Shown here: piece by piece, positions 26,401 through 38,400 of the stretch
Numbering within the stretch: position 1 is the stretch's first letter
Layout: each line of letters starts with the position of its first letter
From: Polytrichum commune
Taxonomy: Eukaryota > Streptophyta > Polytrichopsida > Polytrichales > Polytrichaceae
Assembly: GCA_950295325.1 (NCBI GenBank)
Contig: OX485804.1
Coordinates: forward strand, 40,846,429 to 40,910,428
Length of the DNA: 64,000 bases
Direction: 5' to 3'
Made by a program: the position numbers and the translations under genes
Notes under the pieces: generated by a model
The model's input: only the letters and a program-made list of their open reading frames with translations
Database searches by the model: none
What the model was told of the DNA's origin: nothing

Positions 26401-29400
26401 AGAAGCAACCTTGAATCCTACTGTGAAGGACAACACACATGAAGGACAAAACTGAGTCCTGAAGGATAATCGCAGTGAAGGACAAAGGTGATGAAGGACA
26501 ATCGCAGTGCATGACAAGACTGAGTCATGAAGGACAATTGCAGTCCTGAAGGACAATGTGTATGAATACTTGGGGAAATAGAAGACATTAACTAGATTAT
26601 TATAAAATAAACATACTAAAAATAGATTCATTAATTTTAGTTTCATTTTAGAATGACAATGTCCCTTTCAATGGTAAGTCTCAATAGATATTGCCTCAAT
26701 GTTAATGAGGCTTTTGTAAAGTTTTTGACTTCCAAGTTAATTACATGTTTTATTATCGGTTTCACCTTGAAAAAGAAATCCTAATCAATTACTTAATACT
26801 CAATGGAAGTGAACATATATATTGAATTTTGGACCTTGAAGATGAAGTGCACTCAATATGGGTTATATGGAGAAGCGGCCTTCAATCCTACTGAAGGACA
26901 ATAGGCATGAAGGACAAATTTGAGTCTTGAAGGACAATCGTAGTGAAGGACAACACCATGATATTGAAGAAATTTTGCTAAAAGGCAATTGCTATTTTAT
27001 TGAAGCGGCAGACATCAAGGAAGAGGTGTCGGGCAACGTTGCCCGAACCGCGTGGGTAGGGATGCGAAAAGTTTCGGGGGGCAAATTCGGTGGTGGGCCC
27101 CACCAGCATCTGTCACGCCGGACAGAGCTTGTTGGGGTCTCTTTAGTGTCTGCCGAAATACATGACCTAATCACTCTTGAAAATCTGGACAAGGACCATT
27201 AGTAGATTTAAGGGTGATAATGGTGGTTATTATAGGACATTTCTTGAAAACCCCTTTCTGTACAGGATTCTGCACGCAACTTATTCGATCCGTTTTCGGC
27301 ACTGATGATTATCCTGTTTTTTTGCATCGTGGCTGGGAAAGTCATCACTTTTAATGCCATCTTTGGATACATTAGGACTCACCAAGCCAGCTGTTGCTGC
27401 AGCAATTTTGGAATCAGTTCGTATACGGTTGGTCACGGCCATGGTGTTGACAAAACTCACAATAAATGCTGCTAGCATCTGCAACTTCAACCAAGTTGGT
27501 CCCAACTCAATGGCACTGTTTAAGGATTGTTCATTAAGGTTGTTTCTTGATATTACAATCCGGTTTTGTAGCCTCGGAATTATGTTGTTTACTCAAAACA
27601 ACCTACAGAGGGCATTGGCAGAGTAGTTTCAGATCTTTGAATCTGACAGAAGGTTCTCCAGTATGTAGATGTGAGTTTTTGTGCAAAGTTCTGACACGCA
27701 GGCAACGTTATGTTCTTTTCTATAAAGATAACTGGATGGGATCCAGCATTTGTGGTGGATCTTGTCATCAGTAACTGTAACTTCTCTACTTTCTTTTTCA
27801 AGCATTGATCCACCTCTTGTAGTGTTCCATATTGCTGATCCTATAATTGCTTCTTTTCTTTCATAGAACAGAATCTTGAGAGGCCACAAACACTAGATTG
27901 CGAGTTTGATAGGTGTTAGAATTATCCTCTTACTCAACATGAATTTTGGTTGGGAATTGGTTGTTTGCATAAAATAACTTCCATGTTCAGTGAATTTTTT
28001 GGTGCATGCTTGGAGATAGTGTGGAGGTTTGAACGATTTCTTTTACTATTGGCTCATCAAGGGTCAAACTCATTTGGCATGCCAAGAGGTGCTAAAATCA
28101 GCATGACCCTTGGTGAATTGAAATAGGCTACTCTTCATTCAAATTCAAATACTAATTCCAACTGGAAAGAAATGATTGATATTGTCTGAAAAACAACCAA
28201 TGGAAACATCATATTTGACAGACTCCCAACGAAAAGTTTCATTGAGTTAGAAAACTTTATTGAGGTTCTTAAATATGCAGACCAATATTAGATCTGGCAT
28301 TCGTCACTAACCTGAAGCCGGATCGAAAGCCAAAGGCTTGCAGCTAATTCTGCATACGAGGCTCTCTGGTTGAGAGCGACATCCTTCCAGTTCTTCGCTG
28401 CAAATTGGGCCTGGGATCATTCACCTTTTCATACTGTCATAAACCTCGGGTATAGTGAAAATCCAAGTTCAAAATTTGCTGACTACAGAATGTAACCTAA
28501 TTGTACATGGGATTCACAATATGTAATTTGGTGACAACAATAATGGCACAAGTTACATTTGTCCAGAGTCTTCAATACTCATCCACAACAAAAAGCTACT
28601 GTATAAACTCCAATCTTTATTATGGTCTGAGTAGTTGGGAAAAGCTCCAATCCAAAGGATGTTTTGAGAAGAATATCTGAGGATATGTTGTGCTTTGTGT
28701 GTTGTGAAGTTTTCATCTTTGCATATAAAAGTGTTTCACTGACTAGAATCCTAGCCAATGTGGGTAATTGTAATAAGTATAGATGGAGTTGTAAAATTTT
28801 TGTATGGTATCAACTCTGATGATAGCAACTACTAATGTTGGGCCTGAATAATACATTTGTGCTTGAATAATACAGGTGCTCAAGTATATCTCTGGAGGCA
28901 ATAGAGGTATCCTGTAAAGTCTCTGAATCAAACTCTGGGTGAGTTGGCTAAAAAGGTGAGTTTGAGTTCTTGAGCTTATGCATAAAAAGTCACCAAGTCT
29001 ATCTTAGGATGTAATTTAATAGGCTAAAGGAGTAGCGCCAGGCTATTAAAAATTGGCTTTCTAGCTTGTCGTATTAGGATTGGTAGACCAAGCTAGCCTT
29101 GCATAGGTTGCGCCGAGATTTAGGGAGTTGGAACTCATGAGGCATACCCTAATTTAGTTCCTAAATTTCTCTCAAAAAAAGGAGGGAGGTCAAAGAGTTT
29201 CACCCAACTTTCATAATTAGTCTTCGACATAAGAGGCTCTAAGGAGCTCTTTATAGATAAGTCCCTCAAAGAAGGAGTTCAATAGACATCTTTAGTAGGG
29301 TTATGTGTAAAGTAAAGCAATTGAAATCATGAGATTAGTCCCACCCTAAGTTTATGAGGATTAACACAAAGTCACCCAAGTTTTCTTATGCTTAAATTAT

Positions 29401-32400
29401 TATACACAAGAGTGGTGTCAAGCTATCATAAACTAGCCTTTTAGCTTGTCCTACTTGAATGGGTAGGCCAAGCTAGCCTTGGATAGTCCAATATGAGATT
29501 TAGGATAGCGGATCCCATGCACATGCCCTATTCTAGATCCTAAAATTCTCTCAAAGTTTGAGACAAGGTGGAAAGAGGATGTTCCAAAAGGTTCACCTCA
29601 CTTTGAAAAGAGACTCCAATACACGATGAGCTTACGAGCTCTTAATAGAAAGTATTCTCAAAGAAGGGTCAAACCCATGGTTCCGTCCCTCTTTGAGAGA
29701 TTTTATGACGAGCTCTGCTATGGAGCCAGAAATGAAGGTTGACACAAGCTTAGGGTCAGGGGTTTGTGGCTCATACTTGTGCTTTGAAGGAGCGGATAGT
29801 GGCAGCACCATCAAGTGCCTCTGTGAAGGAGGTGTACACAGGTGACCGTGATACGCTATCAAGCCGTCTTAGCTCACGAGATGTCGCACGGTAATACCTC
29901 TGTCAACCAATTCAGTAGCAACCCTGAAAACCAATATGTGGGACATCAACTACTCCTCTAAATCAAACACTTAATCTAGTATAGAAAGAGGACATATCAA
30001 AACTACACACCACTCAGCAACCCTAAAAACCAATATGTGTGACATCAACTACTCTAAATCAAACACTTAATCTAGTATAGAAAGAGGACATATCAAAACT
30101 ACACACCACTCAGCAACCTTGAAAACCAATATGTGGGACATCAACTACTCCTCTAAATCAAACACTTAATCTAGTATAGAAAGAGGACATATCAGAACTA
30201 CACACCACTGAGCAATCCTGAAAACCAATATGTGTGACATCAACTACTCCTCTAAATCAAACACTTATTCTAGTATAGAAAGAGGACATATCAGAACTAC
30301 ACACCACTCAGCAATCCTGAAAACCAATATGTGTGACATCAACTACTCCGAATCAAACACGTAATCTACTGTAGTATAGAAAGAGGACAGATCAAAATGA
30401 CACACCACTGCTCGACCAACTCGATTTCTGGTCAACACATCAGACCAGACTCTGGACTCTGGTCATAAAACTTTATTTACACAAAATTTACTTCTTACCG
30501 ACCTGCATGCTAAGGTAGAAGAATCCTATGGGTAACATCACCACCAAGAATGTCCACTGCACCAGCGCCACACATCAAGTGACATCACAAGCAGGTTAGT
30601 GGATTGCCTTCTACAATGCAACCGCTCCCTCTGCTTATCCTTCACAGTTGTAGGTGATTGCCACTCTTTCTTCTTTTGTGCATTATAAGGGCCGGTTTGC
30701 AAGGGGTCTCAAGTCCTAAGTCCTAGTTCACTTGATGTTCATCCATGCAATCTCAGCCGCTGAGAGCATGAAAGTTGGGACTTAACACTACACACAGGAT
30801 CCCAAGTCCCTAGTCCCAAGCCCCAAGTATGATATGGATGTCTACATGGCCTCACTTTATGGAGGTGAGGTTCAAAACTTGGGTTGAGCAAAAAGTTAGA
30901 TCTGACTTGTAACACAAGTCTGGAGAACTTTTTGCATGAAATAATTAAGATTTTACTATAATGGATATAAACCATACTTTAATTTTTTCTTGAACTCAAA
31001 ATTTGGAACTTTGCCTTCATGTTGGGACTTGCTGACATGAGTGCGACTTGGGACTCGGGACTCCATTTGAAATGGTCCTTAGTCAATACACTTAAGTCAT
31101 GAATGGGTACATTAGAGAGGGTCAAGCATTATCAAAGTCAAATCATTACTCTGAAAGTAGGAGGAGGTTCTCAATATCCACAAGGGACTCCGGGAAATTT
31201 AATTTACCACCTAGGGAAACAAGTGGCTCCATTCCATAGATTTGTCCACTTTATCACATGTTTCCCCCAAGTGGTAAATTTCCATTTGTCCCATGTGATT
31301 TTCCTCACCACATAGGACAATAAAGTTAATTAATGAAGTCTCTAGGTCAAACTTTGGGTGTGAGTTGGCTGAAAAGATTGAGTTTGAGAGCTTATGCATA
31401 AAGTGGCCCAAGTTTTATAAATGCATACATTTACATGTTAAAAGAGTGGGGTTGGATTATAAAAAATAAAAAAATAAAAAAATGATAACTCTCTAGCTTG
31501 TCATACTAGGATCGGTGGACCAAACTAGCACTTGCATAGGTTGAGTTGGAAATTTAGAGTGGTAGATTCCATGAGTTACAGACTAATTTAGATCCTAAAG
31601 TTCTCGCATGACATATTCTTCATAAAAAAAGGTGGTCCAAGGAGTATCACCCTTTTTCCATAAATAGGCTCTAGTGAGCTCTTGATAAAAAGAAAGTCCT
31701 TCAAAGAGACACCATCCTCCTTGTTTGCTCCCTCTTTGAAAGACTTTGCGGATAGGTCTAATCATAGATGAATGCCCTGAGGGGAAAGCATTATGAGATT
31801 TGAAAGCACATGCTCGAAAATTTTGGAATGCACGACCTTGAAGGCCATTCCCTTACATAAAGGCTATTTGCAGCAAGACATTATGGCACAATGCACTGTG
31901 CGGGAGCTATTATGCAGGGCATAACGCATGGTCACCTCAAATGAGTGGATTCTGTTAAATAATGGTCAAAATTTGAAGAACAAAAAAAAATAGCAGGACT
32001 ATATGTGGAGGGTGATTACCTGAACAAAGCACAACACAAGTACAATGCCTGTGAGCATGAAGCACTTTGCTAGCAGCCCATTCATGGTGAATGGGAGCTG
32101 GTCGTCGACTGTGTATAAATCAGAGGAGAATCTGCGAGGAAAACAATGTTGCATGATGCGCTTCAACGATTTTATGAAATACCTGAATAAAGGCAAGCAC
32201 CAAAACCGTTCCAGTGGCCATGACAAAGCGGTTTAACAACATGCCGCCTGCAAAGGGCAGAGAGTCATCTATGGAGTACAGGTCCGTCAAGAACCTGCAC
32301 CCCAGCCATTCATGCAAATGTTTGGCCTAACTGAAACCATGAACCAGTTACTACAGCTGGAACTTGGTTTCTCCTAGAATAATTTCATGAAGGAGAATTG

Positions 32401-35400
32401 ATTGTCTTAACAATTGCTAAGCTCCGTCTGCCACTTACCCTGGGCATGAGAATAATATGGTCAAAGGCTAGGAACATGTTGTGGTTCTTGAGAAATGATA
32501 GCCTATGTTTTGGTACCATGTGGCAGGGTCCTCATGGAACACGGCAACTCTTTCTTCAAAAAGGGTGAGGGAGCATGAGGCTTAGTATTGTTGTGGTTCC
32601 CCCAAAAGACAACAGCGATGAAACGTATCTTATCCTCACTACTGAGAATAATAGTTGTTTTTCGAAGTAGAACGAGCCATTACTATTTTTCTAGTGATGA
32701 GAATAAGTGAGAACAAGTCAACGGTGAGAGTAAGATAGTCTTTTTGAAGTAGAACAAGCCATTCATTTGTAGACCGGGTAGTGCATGTTGATTTATTATA
32801 AGTTTGCCAAATAAATATAGAAAGTGCATAGATGTCGACCTGAAATCATAGGTTTATGTAACAATCTTGCAATTTTAAAAGAGAATGTAGTGGCACGAGC
32901 CACCCAACCATGAGCTATGGAGAGTGTTGGAATTCAAAGAGGTTAAGGTAGCTCAAACCAAAAGGTCTCAAGTGACCGTAAACATTCTCGATGAGTAGAT
33001 GAACAACCAAGTGATTGATATTCTAGTATCTCAACACGAAATGTCAAGAGACTACAAGTGTATTGTACATATGCATAAAAAAAAAAGACACATGGATGAG
33101 AAGAAACGCATCAAGTTATGTGCCTTCCTTCTCTAAGATTGGGTGCAGAGCCTTTCTCTCTCTCTCTTAAACAAAGAGAGAGAGCTTGAGAGCAAGTAGC
33201 ATGGAGACGAACATGATCTCTCAACCATGCTTCCTCCCCATAGCTCATGGTTGGGTGGATCCTGCCATGACGTGGTTGTTGAGGGATCATCTTCTTCTCC
33301 AATAGCTCATGGCTTGTTCAAAGGTATGTCATTACTTTGGTGTTTGTTCTCAAGCCTCCTCTCCATAGCTCATGACTAGGTGGTTCATGCTCAACCATGA
33401 CATCTCAAGCACACCTCTAGAACTACCAAATTGTTGTGACATATCATATTCACTTAACAATGAGGACACATGTTGTCTGCACACAAAGTCAACAGCGTGT
33501 GCTAACTCCTTGCTTCGTTCACAGTAGATCAAGTATAGTAATCTCCCCTTGAAGTACGCACTTTGAACCGGAGCTGTTGGTGCGCACTTAGTTGGTACGT
33601 GCGTACTTTACTCATATCGCTTTCTAGACCCTTTGATTTGATGAATCACAATAGGAAATAGATGAAACCTGAGGCGACCCCCTTAACCGAATCTGAAACT
33701 GCTAAAGACTTCAAAAGTTTTCAAGCTCTACACAACATTGTCCTCGACATCGACGACCAATTGCTTTGCTCCAATGTTCAAACGGAAGCTAGACAAATGT
33801 ATGATGAACTGCGACGATCGTTTCAGCGAAATGTGAACAAACTGACATTGAATGTCAAGCGTAAAAAATTAATGCATTTGCGACAAATGACTCTGCATGA
33901 CATGTTCAAACAATAAAGTATGAACCCTGATTTTTGTCAAAAAAATTGCGCACTTAACCGGGTCCGTACTTGAGCGGGAGATTACTGTAGTTCTAATTCA
34001 CATATACAAGTATATAGTACCTGTTGAGGATGCGACCCCGGGGGTTGCGGTCGAAGAATGTGACAGGGGCTGTAATTATCCTTTCCAACAGAGCCTCGTG
34101 CACACAATAGGCTGCCCGCAAACCCCCAGTTGCAAATGAAAATGCTCTTGCAAAGGTGAACACTGAGTTCGCTCCGGCTAAGGCTAGCATCACTTTCTGT
34201 GCAAGCACACAGAATGCAAGAGGTTGTCAAAAGGGGCTAGCTGTCTCTCAGAGCCGTAGTTTACATTACCTAATTTTTTCCATTGGGAGGAGATTATAAA
34301 GAGGTTATGCCCTCCACTCGATATTTCTTATGCTGAACCACACATTCAAACACATGATTCCACCTCGTTTAGAAATTGTTATATGGTCCGAGACAAAATT
34401 TTACAAGGTTCTTCAATGATGTGCAAAATCCTTCCTGATGGAAGTTATGTAGAAAATGGTCATTGGGTGCACTAAGCTCGCAACCACCCACCGTTTGGTC
34501 GGGTCCACCCAATGGCCATTACTTCACGCAGAATTTGCATAGATTCATCTTAGAGTTTGACTCATGTCTTTTTAGTTCAGAATTAGGAAACCTTATACAC
34601 ACACATAAAAATGATGCATATGTTTTAAATTAGTTTATTTTTGGGTCCACACCAAGTAGGATGACGTGTCTTTGGCCACACCACTTCTCAATGAGTCCAC
34701 CCAATACGCAAGCCACAAGTCACTTGCGTTGCGACTGGCCTGCATCAAGGTGGTGCTCACAAGGATCACAGCTATCATGGACCATCCCACAAATGCTGCA
34801 TACCCACTACATCCATCCATTTGTCCCAAATGTTTCACTCAGTCAATTAAGATTCCATTGTTATGGTTAGGCATGTAGTTGTTTGACTTATGACTACACT
34901 GTACAAATGTCATTTATTGTGGCATTAAAATTGATGTGTCATGTTAATCAAAGTGGCTTTCATGGCTTGTCTTGTAGTAGCAAGTGTACCATGCCACGCC
35001 ACCACGTGATTCCAAGAATATTCATGTGAGTCGATGATGAATGGTGTGGGCCACACCAAATCAGATGTTTAGTGTAGCAGTATGAGCTTACTTTTGCCAG
35101 TTTCCTTGAGTTTGAATTTGAGTTGGTGTAGGTGTATCCATGCCAATCTTTTCGTACATACCCCTCAAAAACCAAGAGTTGTTGCATTGGATTTTTAGAG
35201 AATGTAATCAAGATTCAATTAGTTGGATGTTTTGAAATCAACTTGTGATATTTTATCTTAGCTTGTGCTAGTGTAGGTGTCATGGCCTATGTAAGAGCAT
35301 GCCCACCAAACTGGGCAAATGTTTCTAGCTACCATTAGCTACTGAACTCATGCAACATAGTTGTCTCGTCGTGTGTAATAGCAAAGCTCCACATTTGTCG

Positions 35401-38400
35401 CAACCCTTGCTAGCCCCCATTGACCATCTTGCCAATTTTCATTCCTAGCAAAGGTTACGAGCGCTAACTTTTCGCATTCCGCCATGCTAATGGTTAGCTC
35501 CTCCTACCCCGGACCTATAGTTCATAGGAGGGAACCAACCCTCCTACTTTGCTTTCGGGACTCACCCCTTAATCGGTAACCAATTCCCAAATGTGGACTT
35601 CCATCCATGAAGTCCAATCCTATGTTGATCATCGCATTGCCGGAGCAACACTACAACAACCCGAACCATACTAGGCAACTATGGCCTCACATTGGCCCAA
35701 AGCCCATGGAGGCCATGCCGTTCGGCCTCGGGTGGGTGAGGCCACACCACCTCACCCATATAAGCCTCTAGGACTCTATGCGGGGCCCCTACCCCACCGT
35801 CAACCAACCTCTTGTCTCTCCACCAAGAGTTGGGGCCAAGTGGACATTTTCCTTTAGTTGCTGGGCCTAGAACCCCCCTAGCAGCTTCAGACCATCATAA
35901 CTTCCTTGTATGATGTCTGATGCTAACAACCAACCGCTCCATCTTCATCTACGCTTCACGTAGATGCCGATGGACTCCTCACTTACCCCATTCGGGCAAG
36001 TATTGAGGAAGTTATGCCTGTTTGAACCTTGGCAGTCCCGGGAATCACTCCCAGGCACTGCTGTACCAAGGCGCTGTCCCGGGACAGCGCCTCACTCAAA
36101 TGGCCATAACTCCTAGCTCACACCTCCGCTTGAGGTGATCTTGAGCATTCTAGAATCACCATGCCATGAGCTACGCATAGCTCATGGCCTTACCCTCATG
36201 CCTCCTAGTCTCCGTGGGTGGGAGGCGTTCCCAACGCCCGGGGCCCTCACCCACACTAGGATCACTTGGGCCCTCTCACCAACGGCGCCACAAGTCCCGG
36301 GTGTCACTCCAGGGTCCCCCTTGTGCCCATGGTGTTTCGGGCACTCCTCATGGAGAGGTGCGCGACAACATTGCTCATCGAGTATGGTAAAGAGGGTCTC
36401 TATTTTTATGCTTAGGTTGGTAAGACAGATTAACCCGGCCAAGGCCTCCAAATAAGGTCCTCTACAACATAATTAGTGGACAACGAATATTTTTAGTTAT
36501 AAACAAAGTAACATTCATGTCATATTACCCTTAGAAAATCTATAAACCCTATTATAACAAGAAAATCTATAGGGACTAGTGAACATGAAGCTATCCAAGG
36601 GAAGTGTGTTTGTGAACTTGAAAGATTAAGGTGTCTGATTCTTCTTGGGCTTCACTAAAAGTCTCTTAGTAAAGTCTAAAATGCTAGAATCATTATTTAG
36701 TGTGGCATTAAAATCGACGTGCCATGTTGATTAGAGTGGCCTTCATGACTTGTCATGTAGTAGCAAGATGCCCCATGCCACCTTCTTTCATTGTCACCTA
36801 GCAGTTCCAAGATCATTTACGTGGGTTGATGATGAACAGTTTGGGCCGTACTAAAACAGATGCACGTGTAGTGTGGCAATCAATGTTTTGAAGTTACAAC
36901 CCTATGAAATAAGTACCATGCTTGATGACAAAGTTTGGGAGTTGTGGAATTGGACAGTGAACATACCGGTAGACAGTTGCATGAACCCGGCCTTCTTTTC
37001 GGGTCTCTTCTTCAACTAGTTGATTGAGTAGCTCTACTGGTGGTGACACACAGTCCAGTAAGTCCTTGGTTGGAGTAGCACGTGATGTTGCTGGGCGGTC
37101 GGGATCTATCCTGTTCACAAGCGGCGCCAAATGCTCTGACAAGCTTCGAAGAGAGTAGACACCCAACGCCCGTGTAGATGATTGCAAGTCCTCATCATTT
37201 GGCTCTACAATTACATCTACAAAGGTGAAACATTGCAAAGCACGCACCTTGTTATCAATAAGTATTTCCAGAGACACCAAACCGTTCAGAGATAAATGAA
37301 GCCCAGAACTCATAATAATTCAAGGCACTCACTCTTTTGCTCCCCCCCCAAAACCAATGCATGTAATATCTCCAAGATTAATAAGCATGTTGACTTCCCA
37401 ACCATGAGCTATGAGATATACAAGCAACTCCTCAAGTATATTACAGAATTGTGTCTCACTCCCTCCATGCATTTCAGTCTAGATCCAGATAGCCTAAAGG
37501 GTTCAGTCCCATTCACACTTACACTTGAATCCAGCTAGGTAAAGAATTAAGTTCACACGCTAAATCGCATCACCATTTCACTTTGCATTTTATAATATGC
37601 ATTCAACTTTAAGCAGGAGATTGTCAGTTCTGACTTGGCAACCAGATGATACTCTTAAGAGGAGTTTTTTCTTATCAAGCTCCTTCTGTGTGTGTTTTGG
37701 CTTGAAGTTGACAATAGACCTTTTGAGTATAGTATAATGGCATCATTTTACTTGTATCAAGAAAAGATCTAATATTATTGAGCGAGATCTGAGGGACGTT
37801 TTGGCAGTGGGCAGAAACATCCTCGTATGCGTTTAGGGGTTGATTTATTTGCAAGGAACACACAATGAAAGTCTTGTTATATCTCAGTAATCACAAAATT
37901 GTTTATGCACCTGATGTTGTGATCTCGGCAGGCTTTGATGAGGTCCCTGCCAAGGAGATGGTTGGTTGAGATGTGGATGCAACAGGGTCACTGGACGTTG
38001 CTCCATTTGTATGTAGAGGTTGCAATGCTCGCGCTACGTGCTCAGCCTCCGACCCAGCAGCATCTCCTAGCAATGTGGCATTCAATCCTGCTGGGCTTCC
38101 AAAGTATTTCACGCCACCGTTCTCCATCAAGACAACTAGATCTGCTATTGCAACTGCCTACACAATTGCAACATATTCACATTCTGGTTCAGCTGATTTG
38201 TTGCAAGGTCACCGTAGTAGCCTACAAAGAACATTTCTTGAGTGGTCTTCATGCATCATCATATCTTGTGTGCCTTGGAACTTGAAGAGCTACTGTAACA
38301 GTGACCCTCATTCCTCAATTATCAATTATACATGATAAAATATGAACACTAACCAAATCTTGGAACCATAACAATGAAATTCTGGAAAATCAACATTTTA

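Larger units (their letters stand above)
24659..27163. mobile_element. Mutator-like foldback element with 9-bp target duplication
   Basis: The element proper is 24668-27154, starting GGCAGACACTAAAGAG and ending with its mirror image. It is flanked on both sides by GAAATACAT (24659-24667 and 27155-27163), a 9-bp target duplication typical of Mutator-like and foldback elements. Arms are 24668-25922 and 25936-27154 around a 13-nt spacer. They look almost identical; I found one base difference near the outer ends and one 36-bp unit present twice in the left arm but once in the right. Each arm contains two diverged copies of a 470-bp unit, a decamer array and a minisatellite. There is no transposase, so it is non-autonomous. 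It lies inside ABCC intron 23808-27382, and the near identity of the arms implies a young insertion or recent arm homogenisation. Confidence 0.88.

Noticed and set aside
25176..26646. Two identical 87-codon open frames on opposite strands
   Set aside because: They are the two arms of the foldback element; the frame is a by-product of repeat sequence, not a gene.
24506..27202. Open frames of 129 and 91 codons with a shared N-terminal part
   Set aside because: Also mirror copies in the foldback arms, diverging exactly where the element ends. No transposase motif was seen.
32020..32294. Alternative reading of the exon pair as parts of two separate ABCC genes
   Set aside because: All other exons are single copy and both copies fit the same flanking junctions, so one gene with a duplicated exon is simpler.
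36135..36455. Overlapping open frames of 106 and 89 codons in GC-rich DNA
   Set aside because: GC-rich repeat-like composition produces long frames on both strands; no domain seen.
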